Shown here in pieces: positions 24,480 to 32,906 of a DNA stretch of 64,000 nt; the stretch's first letter is position 1; each line of letters opens with the position of its first letter. Both the position numbers and the translations under genes were made by a program. This DNA comes from Spongiactinospora rosea (lineage in GTDB: Bacteria; Actinomycetota; Actinomycetes; Streptosporangiales; Streptosporangiaceae). The notes beneath the pieces were generated by a model. It made no database searches, had not been told where the DNA came from, and saw nothing but the letters and a program-made list of their open reading frames with translations. The stretch is from positions 186,001-250,000 of the forward strand of contig NZ_QMEY01000008.1 in assembly GCF_003315795.1 (NCBI RefSeq), in the 5' to 3' direction.

Positions 24480-24586
24480 CCGGCAACCGGGCCAGGCTGG
24501 AACGGATGCGCGACATGTACGCCTTCATGGGCCGCGAGTTCCCCGCCCTCATCGACCGCTGGGACCGCGAGCACCCACGCGAGCCG
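24480..24586 (+). other. Possible gene fragment
   Basis: Between the monooxygenase promoter and the hydrolase gene, the plus strand reads RARLERMRDMYAFMGREF and then PALIDRWDREHP, a helical-looking, non-low-complexity stretch without a start context or Shine-Dalgarno. The frame then runs into the 3' end of the opposing hydrolase gene. It may be the remnant of a lost gene. No family is recognised. Confidence 0.25.
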
Positions 24587-25432
24587 TCATCCGGCGGCGG
24601 TGTGGGCGAGGAGTTCGGCGAGCAGGGTGTCCCAGGCGCGGCGCGGTAGTTCGTGCCCGACCCCCGCAAGCGGCACCAGCCGGGCGCCGGGGATCTCGCG
24701 GGCGAGGGCCACGCCGTTGCCGTACGGGAAGAACGGGTCGTGCGTGCCGTGCAGGACCAGCGTGGGCGCCTTGATCTCAGGCAGGCGTTCGCGCCAGCGG
24801 GCGCCGTGGTCGATGAAGGCGATGTTGGTCAGGCTCACCGCGACATCGGCCGTGCGATCGAAGGTGCGCCCGGCCACCGCGCGCCGCTCCGCCTCGTCGA
24901 TCGGCACCTCGCCCGCGAAGACCCGGTCGGACTCCACCAGATGCCGGATCACGCTCTCCCGGTCGTTCCAGTCCGGCTCCGGGGCGTTCATGATCCGCTC
25001 CATGAGCTTCGGGTCGTGTTCGGGCAGGTCCGCGTCCGCGGGGCCGGGGGCGGTGGGCCGGGTGCCGATCAGTGTCAGGGACGTGACTCTCTCAGGGTGG
25101 TCGAGCGCGGCGAGCTGCGCGATCCAGCCGCCCACCGAGAAGCCGGCGACGTGCGCGGCGGGCAGGCGCAGCGCGTCCAGGACGCCCATCGCGTCGGCCA
25201 CGAGATCGCGCAGCGTGTACGGCGCGGCGCGGTGGCCGTAGGAGACCGAACGGCCGGTGTCGCGCATGTCGTACCTGATCACGTACCGGCCGCCCGCGAG
25301 CCGCCGGCACAGGTCATCAGGCCAGGTGAGCATCGACGAGCCGATCAGCAGGACCGCCGGATCGCCATGGTCGCCGAAGGTCTCCAGGCACAGGCCCACC
25401 CCGTTCACGTGAACCTCGGTCTGAACGTTCAT
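24587..25432 (-). CDS. Alpha/beta hydrolase
   Basis: Serine hydrolase of 281 residues. Oxyanion-hole region VLLIGSSMLTWPDD, strand-turn RYDMRDTGRSV, nucleophile elbow AGFSVGGW (Ser), and HGTHDPFFP (acid) and GVGHELPRR (His) complete the triad. Start ATG 25432 is preferred over the upstream in-frame ATG 25459 because AGGAGG lies just before it. It is 73 bp downstream of the ECF sigma gene on the same strand and likely co-transcribed. Similar hydrolase-sigma pairs are common in actinomycetes, but the substrate is unknown. Confidence 0.9.
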   Translation of the reverse strand: MNVQTEVHVNGVGLCLETFGDHGDPAVLLIGSSMLTWPDDLCRRLAGGRYVIRYDMRDTGRSVSYGHRAAPYTLRDLVADAMGVLDALRLPAAHVAGFSVGGWIAQLAALDHPERVTSLTLIGTRPTAPGPADADLPEHDPKLMERIMNAPEPDWNDRESVIRHLVESDRVFAGEVPIDEAERRAVAGRTFDRTADVAVSLTNIAFIDHGARWRERLPEIKAPTLVLHGTHDPFFPYGNGVALAREIPGARLVPLAGVGHELPRRAWDTLLAELLAHTAAG

Positions 25433-25505
25433 CGCCGCCTCCTGTATCGCTGGGTTCATCGGTAGGACAACGCGGAGACGCGAAAGGAATCGGGGGCGGC
25501 GAAAT

Positions 25506-26477
25506 TCACGGCAACCGGGCCGGCAGCGCGAACGACGGGAACCGCCCGGTGGCGTCGAGGAACGTGGTCAGGCCGGTGATCCACCCGCCCGACACGTCCA
25601 CGACCACCAGCGCGAACGGCTCGTGGCCGCCCTCGCCGGCCGGACGGTACTGCCCGAACGCCGGAGAGCCGTTCGCGACCGTGGGCACCAGCCGCGCGCC
25701 ACGGCACGCGCCCTCCCCGCCGAAGAGCACCCGGCGGATCTCCTCCCGCCCGCGCAGCCACCACGGGAACGGCGGCATCGACATGGTGGCGTCCTCGTGC
25801 AGCAGGGCGACCAGCGCGTCGAAGTCGTGGCGCTGGAAGGCGTCCACGTACCGGGCCAGCAGCGCCCGCTGCGCCGCGTCCGCGGGCCGGTACGGCTCCG
25901 GCTCCGGCTCCGGCTCGACGATCTCCCGGCCGGCGAGCGCGGCCCGCGCGCGCTGGAGCGTGCTCTTGACCGCGGCCACCGTGGTGTCCAGCGACGCGGC
26001 GACCTCGTCCGCCCGCAGGGACAGCACGTCGCGCATGATGAGCACCGCGCGCTGCCGCGGCGTCAGGTACTGCAGCGCGGCCACGAACGCCAGGCTGATC
26101 CGCTCCCTGGACACCACCACCTCCGCCGGGTCGCCCCCGGCCGCGGGCGGCAGGTCCGGGATCGGCCCGACCCAGGCGGCCTCGGGCAGCGGGGCGCCCA
26201 GCGGAGCCCCCGCCACGGCCGGGGACGCCAGATCCATCGGCCGGGCCCGCCGCTGACCGCTCTTCCGCATGTTGAGGCAGACGTTGGTGGCGATCCGGTA
26301 CAGCCAGGAGCGCACCGCGGACCGGCCCTCGAACGCGTCGAAGCCCTGCCAGGCCCGCGTCAGCGTCTCCTGCACCGCGTCCTCGGCCTCGGCGGCCGAG
26401 CCGAGCATCCGGTAGCAGTAGCCGATCAGCTCGGCCCGGTACCGCTCCAGCCATGACTCCACCGCGAGGTCGGTCAT
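25506..26477 (-). CDS. ECF sigma factor with C-terminal SnoaL-like domain (SigG/SigJ type)
   Basis: RNA polymerase sigma factor of 323 residues. Sigma2 spans RYRAELIGYCYRMLGSAAEAEDAVQ to RSWLYRIATNVCLN. A linker rich in Pro/Ala follows, then sigma4 LQYLTPRQRAVLIMRDVLSLRADEVAASLDTTVAAVKSTLQRARA. A SnoaL/NTF2-like domain (LLARYVDAFQRHDFDALVALLHEDATMSMPPFP) forms the C-terminus, as in the Mycobacterium SigG/SigJ-like groups where it modulates activity instead of an anti-sigma factor. Start ATG 26477 is just after a G-rich Shine-Dalgarno; ATG 26498 is possible. No anti-sigma gene is adjacent. A run EPEPEPEP lies between the domains. Confidence 0.92.
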   Translation of the reverse strand: MTDLAVESWLERYRAELIGYCYRMLGSAAEAEDAVQETLTRAWQGFDAFEGRSAVRSWLYRIATNVCLNMRKSGQRRARPMDLASPAVAGAPLGAPLPEAAWVGPIPDLPPAAGGDPAEVVVSRERISLAFVAALQYLTPRQRAVLIMRDVLSLRADEVAASLDTTVAAVKSTLQRARAALAGREIVEPEPEPEPYRPADAAQRALLARYVDAFQRHDFDALVALLHEDATMSMPPFPWWLRGREEIRRVLFGGEGACRGARLVPTVANGSPAFGQYRPAGEGGHEPFALVVVDVSGGWITGLTTFLDATGRFPSFALPARLP

Positions 26478-26572
26478 CCCCGGTCCCCCCTCTGACATGC
26501 CGCGGCCCATGTGACACCACCGTACAAAGGCTGAAGTTGCGTCCGGCCGCTCCATGGTGTGCGGTAGAGGGT

Positions 26573-27961
26573 GTGACACAAGAGAGCTTCGATGTCATCG
26601 TGATCGGGGGCGGCCCCGTCGGCGAGAACGCGGCGGCGCGCGCCGCGCGCGGCGGGCTGCGGGTGGCCCTGGTGGAGCACGAGCGCTACGGCGGCGAGTG
26701 CTCGTACTGGGCGTGTATGCCGAGCAAGGCCCTGCTGCGGCCGGGCAACGCGCTCGCGGCGGCCCGCCGGGTGCCCGGGGTGCCGGTCGGCGAGCGCCTG
26801 GACCCCGGCCCGATCTTCAAGACGCGTGACTCCGTGGCCGCGCACTGGGACGACGGCGGGCAGGAGCGGTGGGTCCGCGACACGGGGATGACGCCGGTCC
26901 GCGGCTTCGCCAGGATCACCGGAAAGCGCGAGGTCACGGTAGGCGAGCGGGTGCTGAGGGCCGAGCACGCCGTCGTGGTGTGCAGCGGCAGCGTGCCCAG
27001 GATGCCGCCGCTGCCGGGCCTCGCGGACGCCCGCCCCTGGACCTCGCGGGAGGCCACCTCGGCCGGTGCGGTGCCCGGCCGGTTGGCCGTGCTCGGCGGC
27101 GGCGTGGTCGGCGTGGAGATGGCGCAGGCGTGGGCCCGGCTTGGCGCCAAGGTCGATCTGATCATCCGTGGCGAGCGGCCGCTGCCCGGCTTCGCCGCGT
27201 TCGCGGGTGACGCGGTGGCCGACGGCCTGCGGGCCGACGGGGTGACCGTCCACCAGCGGACCGAGGCCACGAGCGTGTCGCGGACCGACGGCGAGGTGCG
27301 CGTCGAGCTGACGGACGGACGGCAGGTGGTGGCCGATGAGCTGCTGGTGGCCACCGGGCGCAGGCCCGCCACCGACGACCTCGGGCTCGACACGCTCGGC
27401 CTGACCCCCGGCGACCCGCTGGAGGTCGACGACTCCGGGCTGGTCAAGGCCGTTCCGGGCGGCTGGCTGTACGCGGCGGGCGACGTCACCGGGCGTGCGC
27501 CGCTCACCCACCAGGGCAAGTACGCCGGGCGCGTGGTCGGCGACGTGATCGCCGCGCGCGCCGCGGGCACCGACGTGCCGGAGCGGCCCTGGACGCGCTT
27601 CGCCGCCACCGCCGACCACAGTGCCGTGCCGCAGGTCGTGTTCACCGATCCGGAGGTGGCCTCGGTCGGCCTCACCGGCGCGCGGGAGCCCGTGCATCGC
27701 GAGGTGGAGATCGATCTGGCCGTCGCCGGTTCCACGCTGCACGCGGACGGCTATCGCGGGCGGGTCAGGATCGTCGTGGACACCGAGCGCGAGGTGCTCG
27801 TCGGCGCGACGTTCGTCGGCCAGGACGTCGCGGAGATGGTGCACGCCGCGACGATCGCCATCGTCGGGGAGGTCCCGCTGGAGCGGTTGTGGCACGCAGT
27901 GCCGGTCTTCCCCTCGATGAACGAGGTGTGGCTGCGGCTGCTGGAGGAGTACGGGCTCTAG
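26573..27961 (+). CDS. FAD/NAD-dependent pyridine nucleotide-disulfide oxidoreductase
   Basis: Flavoprotein of 462 residues like dihydrolipoamide dehydrogenase or mercuric reductase. FAD motif VIVIGGGPVGENAAARAA, redox-active pair in GGECSYWACMPSKALL (C-x4-C), second nucleotide-binding motif VLGGGVVGVEMAQAWA, and LYAAGDVTG are all present. The C-terminal dimerisation domain reads HAVPVFPSMNEVW where classical members have H-x-H-P-T-x-S-E, so the catalytic base His is replaced by Val; a different electron acceptor is likely. Start GTG 26573 follows AGAGGG. It is divergent from the sigma factor gene, 95 bp away, and converges with the USP gene by sharing CTAG. Confidence 0.9.
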   Translation: MTQESFDVIVIGGGPVGENAAARAARGGLRVALVEHERYGGECSYWACMPSKALLRPGNALAAARRVPGVPVGERLDPGPIFKTRDSVAAHWDDGGQERWVRDTGMTPVRGFARITGKREVTVGERVLRAEHAVVVCSGSVPRMPPLPGLADARPWTSREATSAGAVPGRLAVLGGGVVGVEMAQAWARLGAKVDLIIRGERPLPGFAAFAGDAVADGLRADGVTVHQRTEATSVSRTDGEVRVELTDGRQVVADELLVATGRRPATDDLGLDTLGLTPGDPLEVDDSGLVKAVPGGWLYAAGDVTGRAPLTHQGKYAGRVVGDVIAARAAGTDVPERPWTRFAATADHSAVPQVVFTDPEVASVGLTGAREPVHREVEIDLAVAGSTLHADGYRGRVRIVVDTEREVLVGATFVGQDVAEMVHAATIAIVGEVPLERLWHAVPVFPSMNEVWLRLLEEYGL

Positions 27962-28788
27962 GACCGGCCGCCGGGGCGTACGACCGCGACCGGGCACATC
28001 ACATGGTGCAGTACGGCGTGGCTGACCGAGCCGAGCACCGCCGAGGCCAGCGCGCCGCGCCCGCGCGAGCCCACCACGACCAGGTCCGCCGCCTCGGCCG
28101 CCTTGATCAGGGCGGCGGAGGGGTGTTCCCGTGGCTGCTCGTCGGTGATGATCACGTCCGGGTCGCGCTCCCGCCATTCGGCGACGCGCTCGCCCGCCGC
28201 CCGGACCTCGTCGCCGACGACGTCCTCCAGCAGCCCCTGGTAGGCGGCGGCGTAGGAGGGATAGGCCGGAATCTGGCAGGCCGACACGACGTGCACCTGA
28301 GCGCCGCGCGCCCGGGCCTGCACGACGGCGTACTCCATCGCCGCCCGCGAGTGCACGGACCCGTCGTAGCCCACCACCACTCGGCCGTACTCCACCACGC
28401 GCGGCGCCCGGACCACCACGACAGGCCCTGCGGCGTGCCCGGCCACGGCCATGCTCACCGAGCCGAGCACCATCCCGGCGAACCCGCCGAGCCCCCGGCT
28501 GCCCAGGACCAGGCCGTCGGCCGACGCGGACTCGCCGATCAGCTCACCGGTGACGTCCCCGATGAGGAGTTCGGCCGACACCGTGACGCCACGGGTGAGG
28601 TCACGCGCGTGGTCGGCGGCCTCCAGCGCTCCGCCGCAGTGCTCGATCCCCAGCTTTCGCCGCCACGGCTCGCACACGTGCACGATCCGCAGGTCCAGGC
28701 CGCGCCGCTGGGCGTCGAGCGCGGCCCACTCCACCGCGGCGTTGGACGGGGCGGACCCGTCCACGCCGACCACGATCCGTCCGGCCAT
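27958..28788 (-). CDS. Universal stress protein, tandem UspA domains
   Basis: Two UspA domains in 276 residues. Domain 1 is IVVGVDGSAPSNAAVEWA to PVVVVRAP; domain 2 is VVVGYDGSVHSRAAMEYA to PVAVVRPG. Both have the ATP-binding G-x2-G-x9-G-S signature (GSRGLGGFAGMVLGSVS and GSRGRGALASAVLGSVS), so an ATP-binding, dormancy/stress-type USP is expected. Start ATG 28788 has AAGGAGA upstream. Its stop codon overlaps the stop of the convergent oxidoreductase gene within the palindrome CTAG at 27958-27961. Confidence 0.94.
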   Translation of the reverse strand: MAGRIVVGVDGSAPSNAAVEWAALDAQRRGLDLRIVHVCEPWRRKLGIEHCGGALEAADHARDLTRGVTVSAELLIGDVTGELIGESASADGLVLGSRGLGGFAGMVLGSVSMAVAGHAAGPVVVVRAPRVVEYGRVVVGYDGSVHSRAAMEYAVVQARARGAQVHVVSACQIPAYPSYAAAYQGLLEDVVGDEVRAAGERVAEWRERDPDVIITDEQPREHPSAALIKAAEAADLVVVGSRGRGALASAVLGSVSHAVLHHVMCPVAVVRPGGRS

Positions 28789-28817
28789 GACAGGTCTCCT
28801 TCCCGCCAGGGCCCCCC

Positions 28818-29474
28818 TTAGCTGCGGTCCTGACCCAGCAGGCCGTTCACCAGCGCCCGTATCCCCTTGTCATAGGTGTCGCGGGCGGTCAGCTCCGCCC
28901 AGCGGGGGCCGAGCGCGGCCAGGCGCGGGAGCCGGTCGGGGTCGAGGCTTTCGAAGACCTGGCTGCGATGGGTCGGCCTGCCGTCCTCGCGGCGGCGCGC
29001 GGCGGCGGCCCGTGCGGAGATCTCGCCCGCCGTGTAGTGCCAGATGATCCGGTAGACGTCCACGGCCTCTTCGGCGGTGAGCCCGGCCTGGACGGCCGCG
29101 TCGATGATCTCCTCCGGGTACCACAGCGCGCGGGCGGACATCAGGTCGTCGGCCCTGAGCAGTTCGACGATCCACGGCACGCCCATCAGCGCCTCGCGCA
29201 TGGCGTGGGCGGTGGCCGTGACGCGCTCGGCGGGGCCTCCCCCGGCCGGTGGCTCGGGGCGCGGCACCCCGGCCGCGTAGTCGTCAAGCAGCATCAGGAG
29301 CAGTTCGTCCTTGTCGCGTACGTGGCGGTAGAGCGCCATCGGCGTCGTACCGACCTCGCGGGCCAGCCTGCGCATGGTCAGGGCCTGCGTCCCCTCCGCG
29401 TCGATGACGCGGTAGGCCGCGGCGAGGATGTCCGTTCTGGAGATTCTGGGAGGTCGTCCCGTACGCGCCGGCAT
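28818..29474 (-). CDS. TetR family repressor of the divergent MFS pump
   Basis: Repressor of 218 residues with HTH residues about 10-55 (SRTDILAAAYRVIDAEGTQALT, then MRRLAREVGTTPMALYRHVRDKDELL). The C-terminal part resembles the TetR_C_1 tetracycline-repressor-type domain (ALWYPEEIIDAAVQAGLTAEEAVDVYRIIW). It is divergent from the MFS gene with only 22 bp between start codons, and a near-perfect 24-bp palindrome covers that gap and the pump start. This is the standard layout of a drug-responsive pump and its repressor. Confidence 0.93.
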   Translation of the reverse strand: MPARTGRPPRISRTDILAAAYRVIDAEGTQALTMRRLAREVGTTPMALYRHVRDKDELLLMLLDDYAAGVPRPEPPAGGGPAERVTATAHAMREALMGVPWIVELLRADDLMSARALWYPEEIIDAAVQAGLTAEEAVDVYRIIWHYTAGEISARAAAARRREDGRPTHRSQVFESLDPDRLPRLAALGPRWAELTARDTYDKGIRALVNGLLGQDRS

Positions 29475-29485
29475 CCTGCCATGCT

Positions 29486-29509
29486 ACTTTGTCTACATGT
29501 ATACAAAGT
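29486..29509. promoter_or_regulatory. 24-bp palindromic TetR operator spanning the pump start codon
   Basis: Half-site ACTTTGT (29486-29492) is mirrored by ACAAAGT (29503-29509), and the centre TACATGTA is also symmetric; only one position pair (29493 against 29502) breaks the dyad. The centre is the ATG of the MFS gene at 29497. Binding here would block both divergent genes. Confidence 0.8.
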
Positions 29510-30846
29510 CGCCGTGGACCGCCGTGTGCGCTCTCGCGTTCGGCGTGGCCATCGGCACCCTGCAGATGACCGCCGTGGTACCGGTGCTCCCCACGCTGCA
29601 ACGCGAGCTGGGCACGACCCTGGCCTCCGTCTCCTGGACCCTGACCGCCTCATTGCTGTCCGGCGCGATTGCGATCCCGCTGCTCTCCCGCCTCGGCGAC
29701 CTGTACGGCAGGCGGCCCATGGCCGTCGCCTCCCTGATCCTGCTGGTCGCCGGATCGGTCGCCGCCGCCCTGGCCACCACGCTTCCCGCGCTCATCGCCG
29801 GACGGGTGCTCCAGGGCATGGCCGCGCCGCTGCTGCCGCTGGCCATCGGTATCGCCCGGCAGCAGGTGCCGCCCGACCGGCTGCCCACGGCGATCGGCGT
29901 GCTGAGCGCCATGATGGGCGTGGGCAGCGGCGGCGGAATGATCCTCGCGGGGCTGGTCGGAGGCGGCTACCAGGCGTTGTTCTGGATACTCGCGGGCCTG
30001 GCGGCCCTGAGCGCGGCCCTGGTCGTCGCGTTCGTCCGCGAGCCCGTCCACCGGCAGGCCGGGGCGCGGCCCGACTTCGCGGGCGCGGCGCTGATCGCCG
30101 GATGGCTGGTCTGCCTGCTGCTCGCCGTCAGCAAGGCACCGGACTGGGGCTGGACGTCGGCGGCCACTCTGGGCCTGCTGGCCGCGACCGCCGTGCTGAT
30201 CGCCGCCTGGGTGCTGTCGGCCAGGCGTACCGCGTCGCCGCTCATCGAGATCCCGATGCTGCTGCACCGGGGCACGGTCGGCGCGACGGTGGCGTCCTTG
30301 CTGCTCGGGTTCGCGCTGTTCGGCACCATCACCACGCTGTCGGCCGTGGCCCAGCGGCGACTCGGGGCCTCGGTGCTGCAGGTCGGCCTGTACCTGCTGC
30401 CCACGGCGCTGCTGATGCTGGTGATCTCGCTGCTCGCCGGGCGGCTGATGCGCCGGTTCACGGCATCGTCGCTGGTCGGCGCGGGGTCGGCGGTGGTGGC
30501 CTGCGCGGCGATCTGGCTGAGCTTCGCGCACGGGTCACCGGCGGAGCTGTACGGCGCGGCGAGCGTGCTGGGCCTGGGCATCGGCCTCGGGTACGCCGCG
30601 CTCGGCACGATGGCCGTCGAGCACGTCGAGCCCGCCAAGACGGCGGCGGCCGGAGGCGTGAACGCGCTGGTCAGGATCGTGGGAAGCAGCGTGGCGGGCG
30701 CGGTGACCGGCGCGCTGCTGTCCGGCGCGGGCGCGGGCTGGAGCTTCGCCGCCGCGGCTATCGCGGCCCTGCTGTCGGCCGCCTTCGCCTTCGCGCACGG
30801 CGTGCTCGGCCGTACTCCGGCGGCCGTGGCCGGGGAGGCGGCGTGA
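29497..30846 (+). CDS. MFS efflux transporter
   Basis: Inner-membrane exporter of 449 residues with about 12-14 helices. The N-terminus MYTKSPWTAVCALAFGVAIG leads into helix 1, and motif A SRLGDLYGRRPMAVAS follows helix 2. The glycine-rich VLSAMMGVGSGGGMILAGLVGG marks helix 5. No Shine-Dalgarno precedes ATG 29497, whose codon lies in the middle of the operator, so the mRNA is probably leaderless. The last codon overlaps the hemerythrin gene (GTGA), placing both in one transcript under the divergent TetR. Confidence 0.9.
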   Translation: MYTKSPWTAVCALAFGVAIGTLQMTAVVPVLPTLQRELGTTLASVSWTLTASLLSGAIAIPLLSRLGDLYGRRPMAVASLILLVAGSVAAALATTLPALIAGRVLQGMAAPLLPLAIGIARQQVPPDRLPTAIGVLSAMMGVGSGGGMILAGLVGGGYQALFWILAGLAALSAALVVAFVREPVHRQAGARPDFAGAALIAGWLVCLLLAVSKAPDWGWTSAATLGLLAATAVLIAAWVLSARRTASPLIEIPMLLHRGTVGATVASLLLGFALFGTITTLSAVAQRRLGASVLQVGLYLLPTALLMLVISLLAGRLMRRFTASSLVGAGSAVVACAAIWLSFAHGSPAELYGAASVLGLGIGLGYAALGTMAVEHVEPAKTAAAGGVNALVRIVGSSVAGAVTGALLSGAGAGWSFAAAAIAALLSAAFAFAHGVLGRTPAAVAGEAA

Positions 30847-31277
30847 CCGGCGAGCGCGCGGTCGCCTGGGGCGACGAACTGGTCAAACTGCACGCCACGT
30901 TCCGCCGCGACCTCGCCGCACTGCGCGAAGGCACACTGCCCGCGCCCGGGCTGCGGGAGCACTGCCTGACGTTCTGCCACGCCCTGCACGCCCACCACAG
31001 CGGCGAGGACGACGTGCTCTTCCCGCACCTGAACGGCCTGCATCCCGAACTGGCCGCCGTCCTCGACCGGCTGCGGGAGGAGCACGTGGTGGTGGGCCGC
31101 CTGCTGGCCCGGATCAGGGCGCTGGCCGAGGCCCCGGACGCCGTGGCGGGCGGGCCGGCCGAGATCCGGGCCGAACTGGATCGGCTCGCGGGCGAACTGG
31201 AGGCGCACCTGGACCATGAGGAGGAGCGACTCGTGCCCCTGCTCAACACGATGACCGACATGCCGGACGACCTGTGA
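30843..31277 (+). CDS. Hemerythrin/HHE domain protein
   Basis: Four-helix di-iron-binding protein of 144 residues. Ligand-type residues appear in order: HATFRRDL, the HALHAHHSGEDDVLFPHL segment, EEHVVVGRLL, and HLDHEEERLVPLL near the end. Such proteins bind O2 or NO or sense iron/redox state. GTG 30843 overlaps the MFS stop by 4 nt, with GGGGAGG before it. Co-transcription with a TetR-controlled pump suggests a response to reactive nitrogen, oxygen or redox-active drugs. Confidence 0.9.
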   Translation: MTGERAVAWGDELVKLHATFRRDLAALREGTLPAPGLREHCLTFCHALHAHHSGEDDVLFPHLNGLHPELAAVLDRLREEHVVVGRLLARIRALAEAPDAVAGGPAEIRAELDRLAGELEAHLDHEEERLVPLLNTMTDMPDDL

Positions 31278-31292
31278 CCGCCCGGCCCGGTC

Positions 31293-32879
31293 CTAGCTGT
31301 ACGCGAACAGGTCCTGCTTCAGCTTCATCTGCCTGAAGAGGTGGTCGCGGGAGACCTCCAGCTGCCGGGTGAGGCGGCCGAGGTCCGCGCCGAGCAGACG
31401 GCCCTTCCACTTACGGATCTTTCCAGCGACGATCACCGTCTCGACGTTCGTGCGGTCCATCAGCGTGACGACCGCCCCGGGCACGCTGTTGAGCGGGGCG
31501 ACGTTGAGCGCGGTGGCGTCCAGCAGCACGATGTCGGCCTCCTTGCCGGGCGTGAGCGTGCCGGTCCTGCCGTCGAGCCCGAGGTGCCTGGCGCCGTTGA
31601 TGGTCGCGTACCGCAGCACGTCGCGGACCGTGAGCAGCGGCGGCGTGCCCTCGGCCGGCTTCGGCCAGTTGTCCGGCGGCTCCCCGCTGCCCTGGTCCAG
31701 GACCATCTGGTTGACGATCATGCGTTGCATGGTCATCGCGGAGCGCATCAGCGTGAATGGGTCGGCGGCCATCGTCGTCTCGACGTCGGAGCTGAGGGAG
31801 GGCTCCATGCCGAGTTCCTGCATCTTGATGATCGGCGGAGTGCCGTGCCGCATGGTCATCTCGATCGGGAAGGCGATCGAGATCTGCGCGCCCGCGTCCC
31901 GGGCCTTCTTCCAGATCTCATCGGACATGCCGGTCATGTGAATGAACATGTTGTCCGGCCCCAGCCGGACACCGCCGATGCCGCGGACGATCTTCTCGAA
32001 GGTCGGCCGCATCCCGAACGAGCCGACCGAGTGGGCCGCGATCCGCAGGCCCAGCTCGCGGGCGATGGCCCAGGCCCGGGTGTACACCTCCTCGCCGAGG
32101 TGCAGCTCGCCACCCATGATCATGGTCACCAGCTGGTCGTCCGAGGAGAACCACTTGCTCCTGAGCCTGCGGGCGTCCTCGGGGTACTTGGCCCCGGGAC
32201 GGCCGTCGCCCTCGAAGAACCCGAAGGCGGCCCGCCGCCCGGTGTCGATCAGCGCCTGGACCGCCGCGTCGCTGTGCTCGGGGGAATGGTGGATCTGCGA
32301 CACGTCGAGCACCGTGGTGACGCCCGCGTCGAGCTGGGAGAGCCCGCCGAACAGTTCGTTGATGTAAACGTCCTGCGGCCGGTACTTCTTGGCGAATCCC
32401 CCGAGAATGTGCCCGACGTAGTTGGGGTAGGCGCTGGGTGAGCCGGATTTGTCGTCGAGCAGCATGCCATTGGCCAGGAATGAGCGTTCGGCCGTCTCGA
32501 ACATGTGGTGGTGCGTGTCCACGAAACCCGGCATGACGATGCGCCCGCGCGCGTCGATCATGTCGGCCCCTCCGGCGTTGATACGGGGTCTGACCGCGAC
32601 GATCTTCTTGCCTTCGACCAAGACGTCGGCGGACTCGAAATTCCCCACCTTCGGGTCCATCGACATCACCGCCCCGCCACGGATGACATATCGCCGTCCC
32701 CGGCCGCCGGTGTTGCTCGGTGGCGCCTGGTCACGGGTCTGGGCGGCGGCGGGGGGCGCCGCGAGCAGGCCCGCGCCCGTGGCGGCGGCGGCCATGACGG
32801 AGGTCTTCAGAAAGCCTCGACGCTCGGATCGCTGAGCGGCGCTCTCCGGCCGCTCGTCTTCATCCTGCCGGCTGGACAT
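31293..32879 (-). CDS. Tat-exported amidohydrolase (ATZ/TRZ-like)
   Basis: Metal-dependent hydrolase of 528 residues. The N-terminus SERRGFLKTSVMAAAATGAG followed by APPAAAQ is a twin-arginine signal with a cleavage site, so it acts outside the cytoplasm, which is unusual for this superfamily. The first metal motif is FVDTHHHM (H-x-H), later ligand candidates are His in AAHSVGS, His in FIHMTG and Asp in SLSSDVET. The C-terminal composite beta-sandwich is recognisable (LTPGKEADIVLLD). Start ATG 32879 has AAGGAG 8 nt before it. Substrate could be a cyclic amide, triazine or chlorinated/aminated ring; unknown. Confidence 0.88.
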   Translation of the reverse strand: MSSRQDEDERPESAAQRSERRGFLKTSVMAAAATGAGLLAAPPAAAQTRDQAPPSNTGGRGRRYVIRGGAVMSMDPKVGNFESADVLVEGKKIVAVRPRINAGGADMIDARGRIVMPGFVDTHHHMFETAERSFLANGMLLDDKSGSPSAYPNYVGHILGGFAKKYRPQDVYINELFGGLSQLDAGVTTVLDVSQIHHSPEHSDAAVQALIDTGRRAAFGFFEGDGRPGAKYPEDARRLRSKWFSSDDQLVTMIMGGELHLGEEVYTRAWAIARELGLRIAAHSVGSFGMRPTFEKIVRGIGGVRLGPDNMFIHMTGMSDEIWKKARDAGAQISIAFPIEMTMRHGTPPIIKMQELGMEPSLSSDVETTMAADPFTLMRSAMTMQRMIVNQMVLDQGSGEPPDNWPKPAEGTPPLLTVRDVLRYATINGARHLGLDGRTGTLTPGKEADIVLLDATALNVAPLNSVPGAVVTLMDRTNVETVIVAGKIRKWKGRLLGADLGRLTRQLEVSRDHLFRQMKLKQDLFAYS

Positions 32880-32906
32880 GGGGGTTTCTCCTTGAGAAAG
32901 GGCTGG

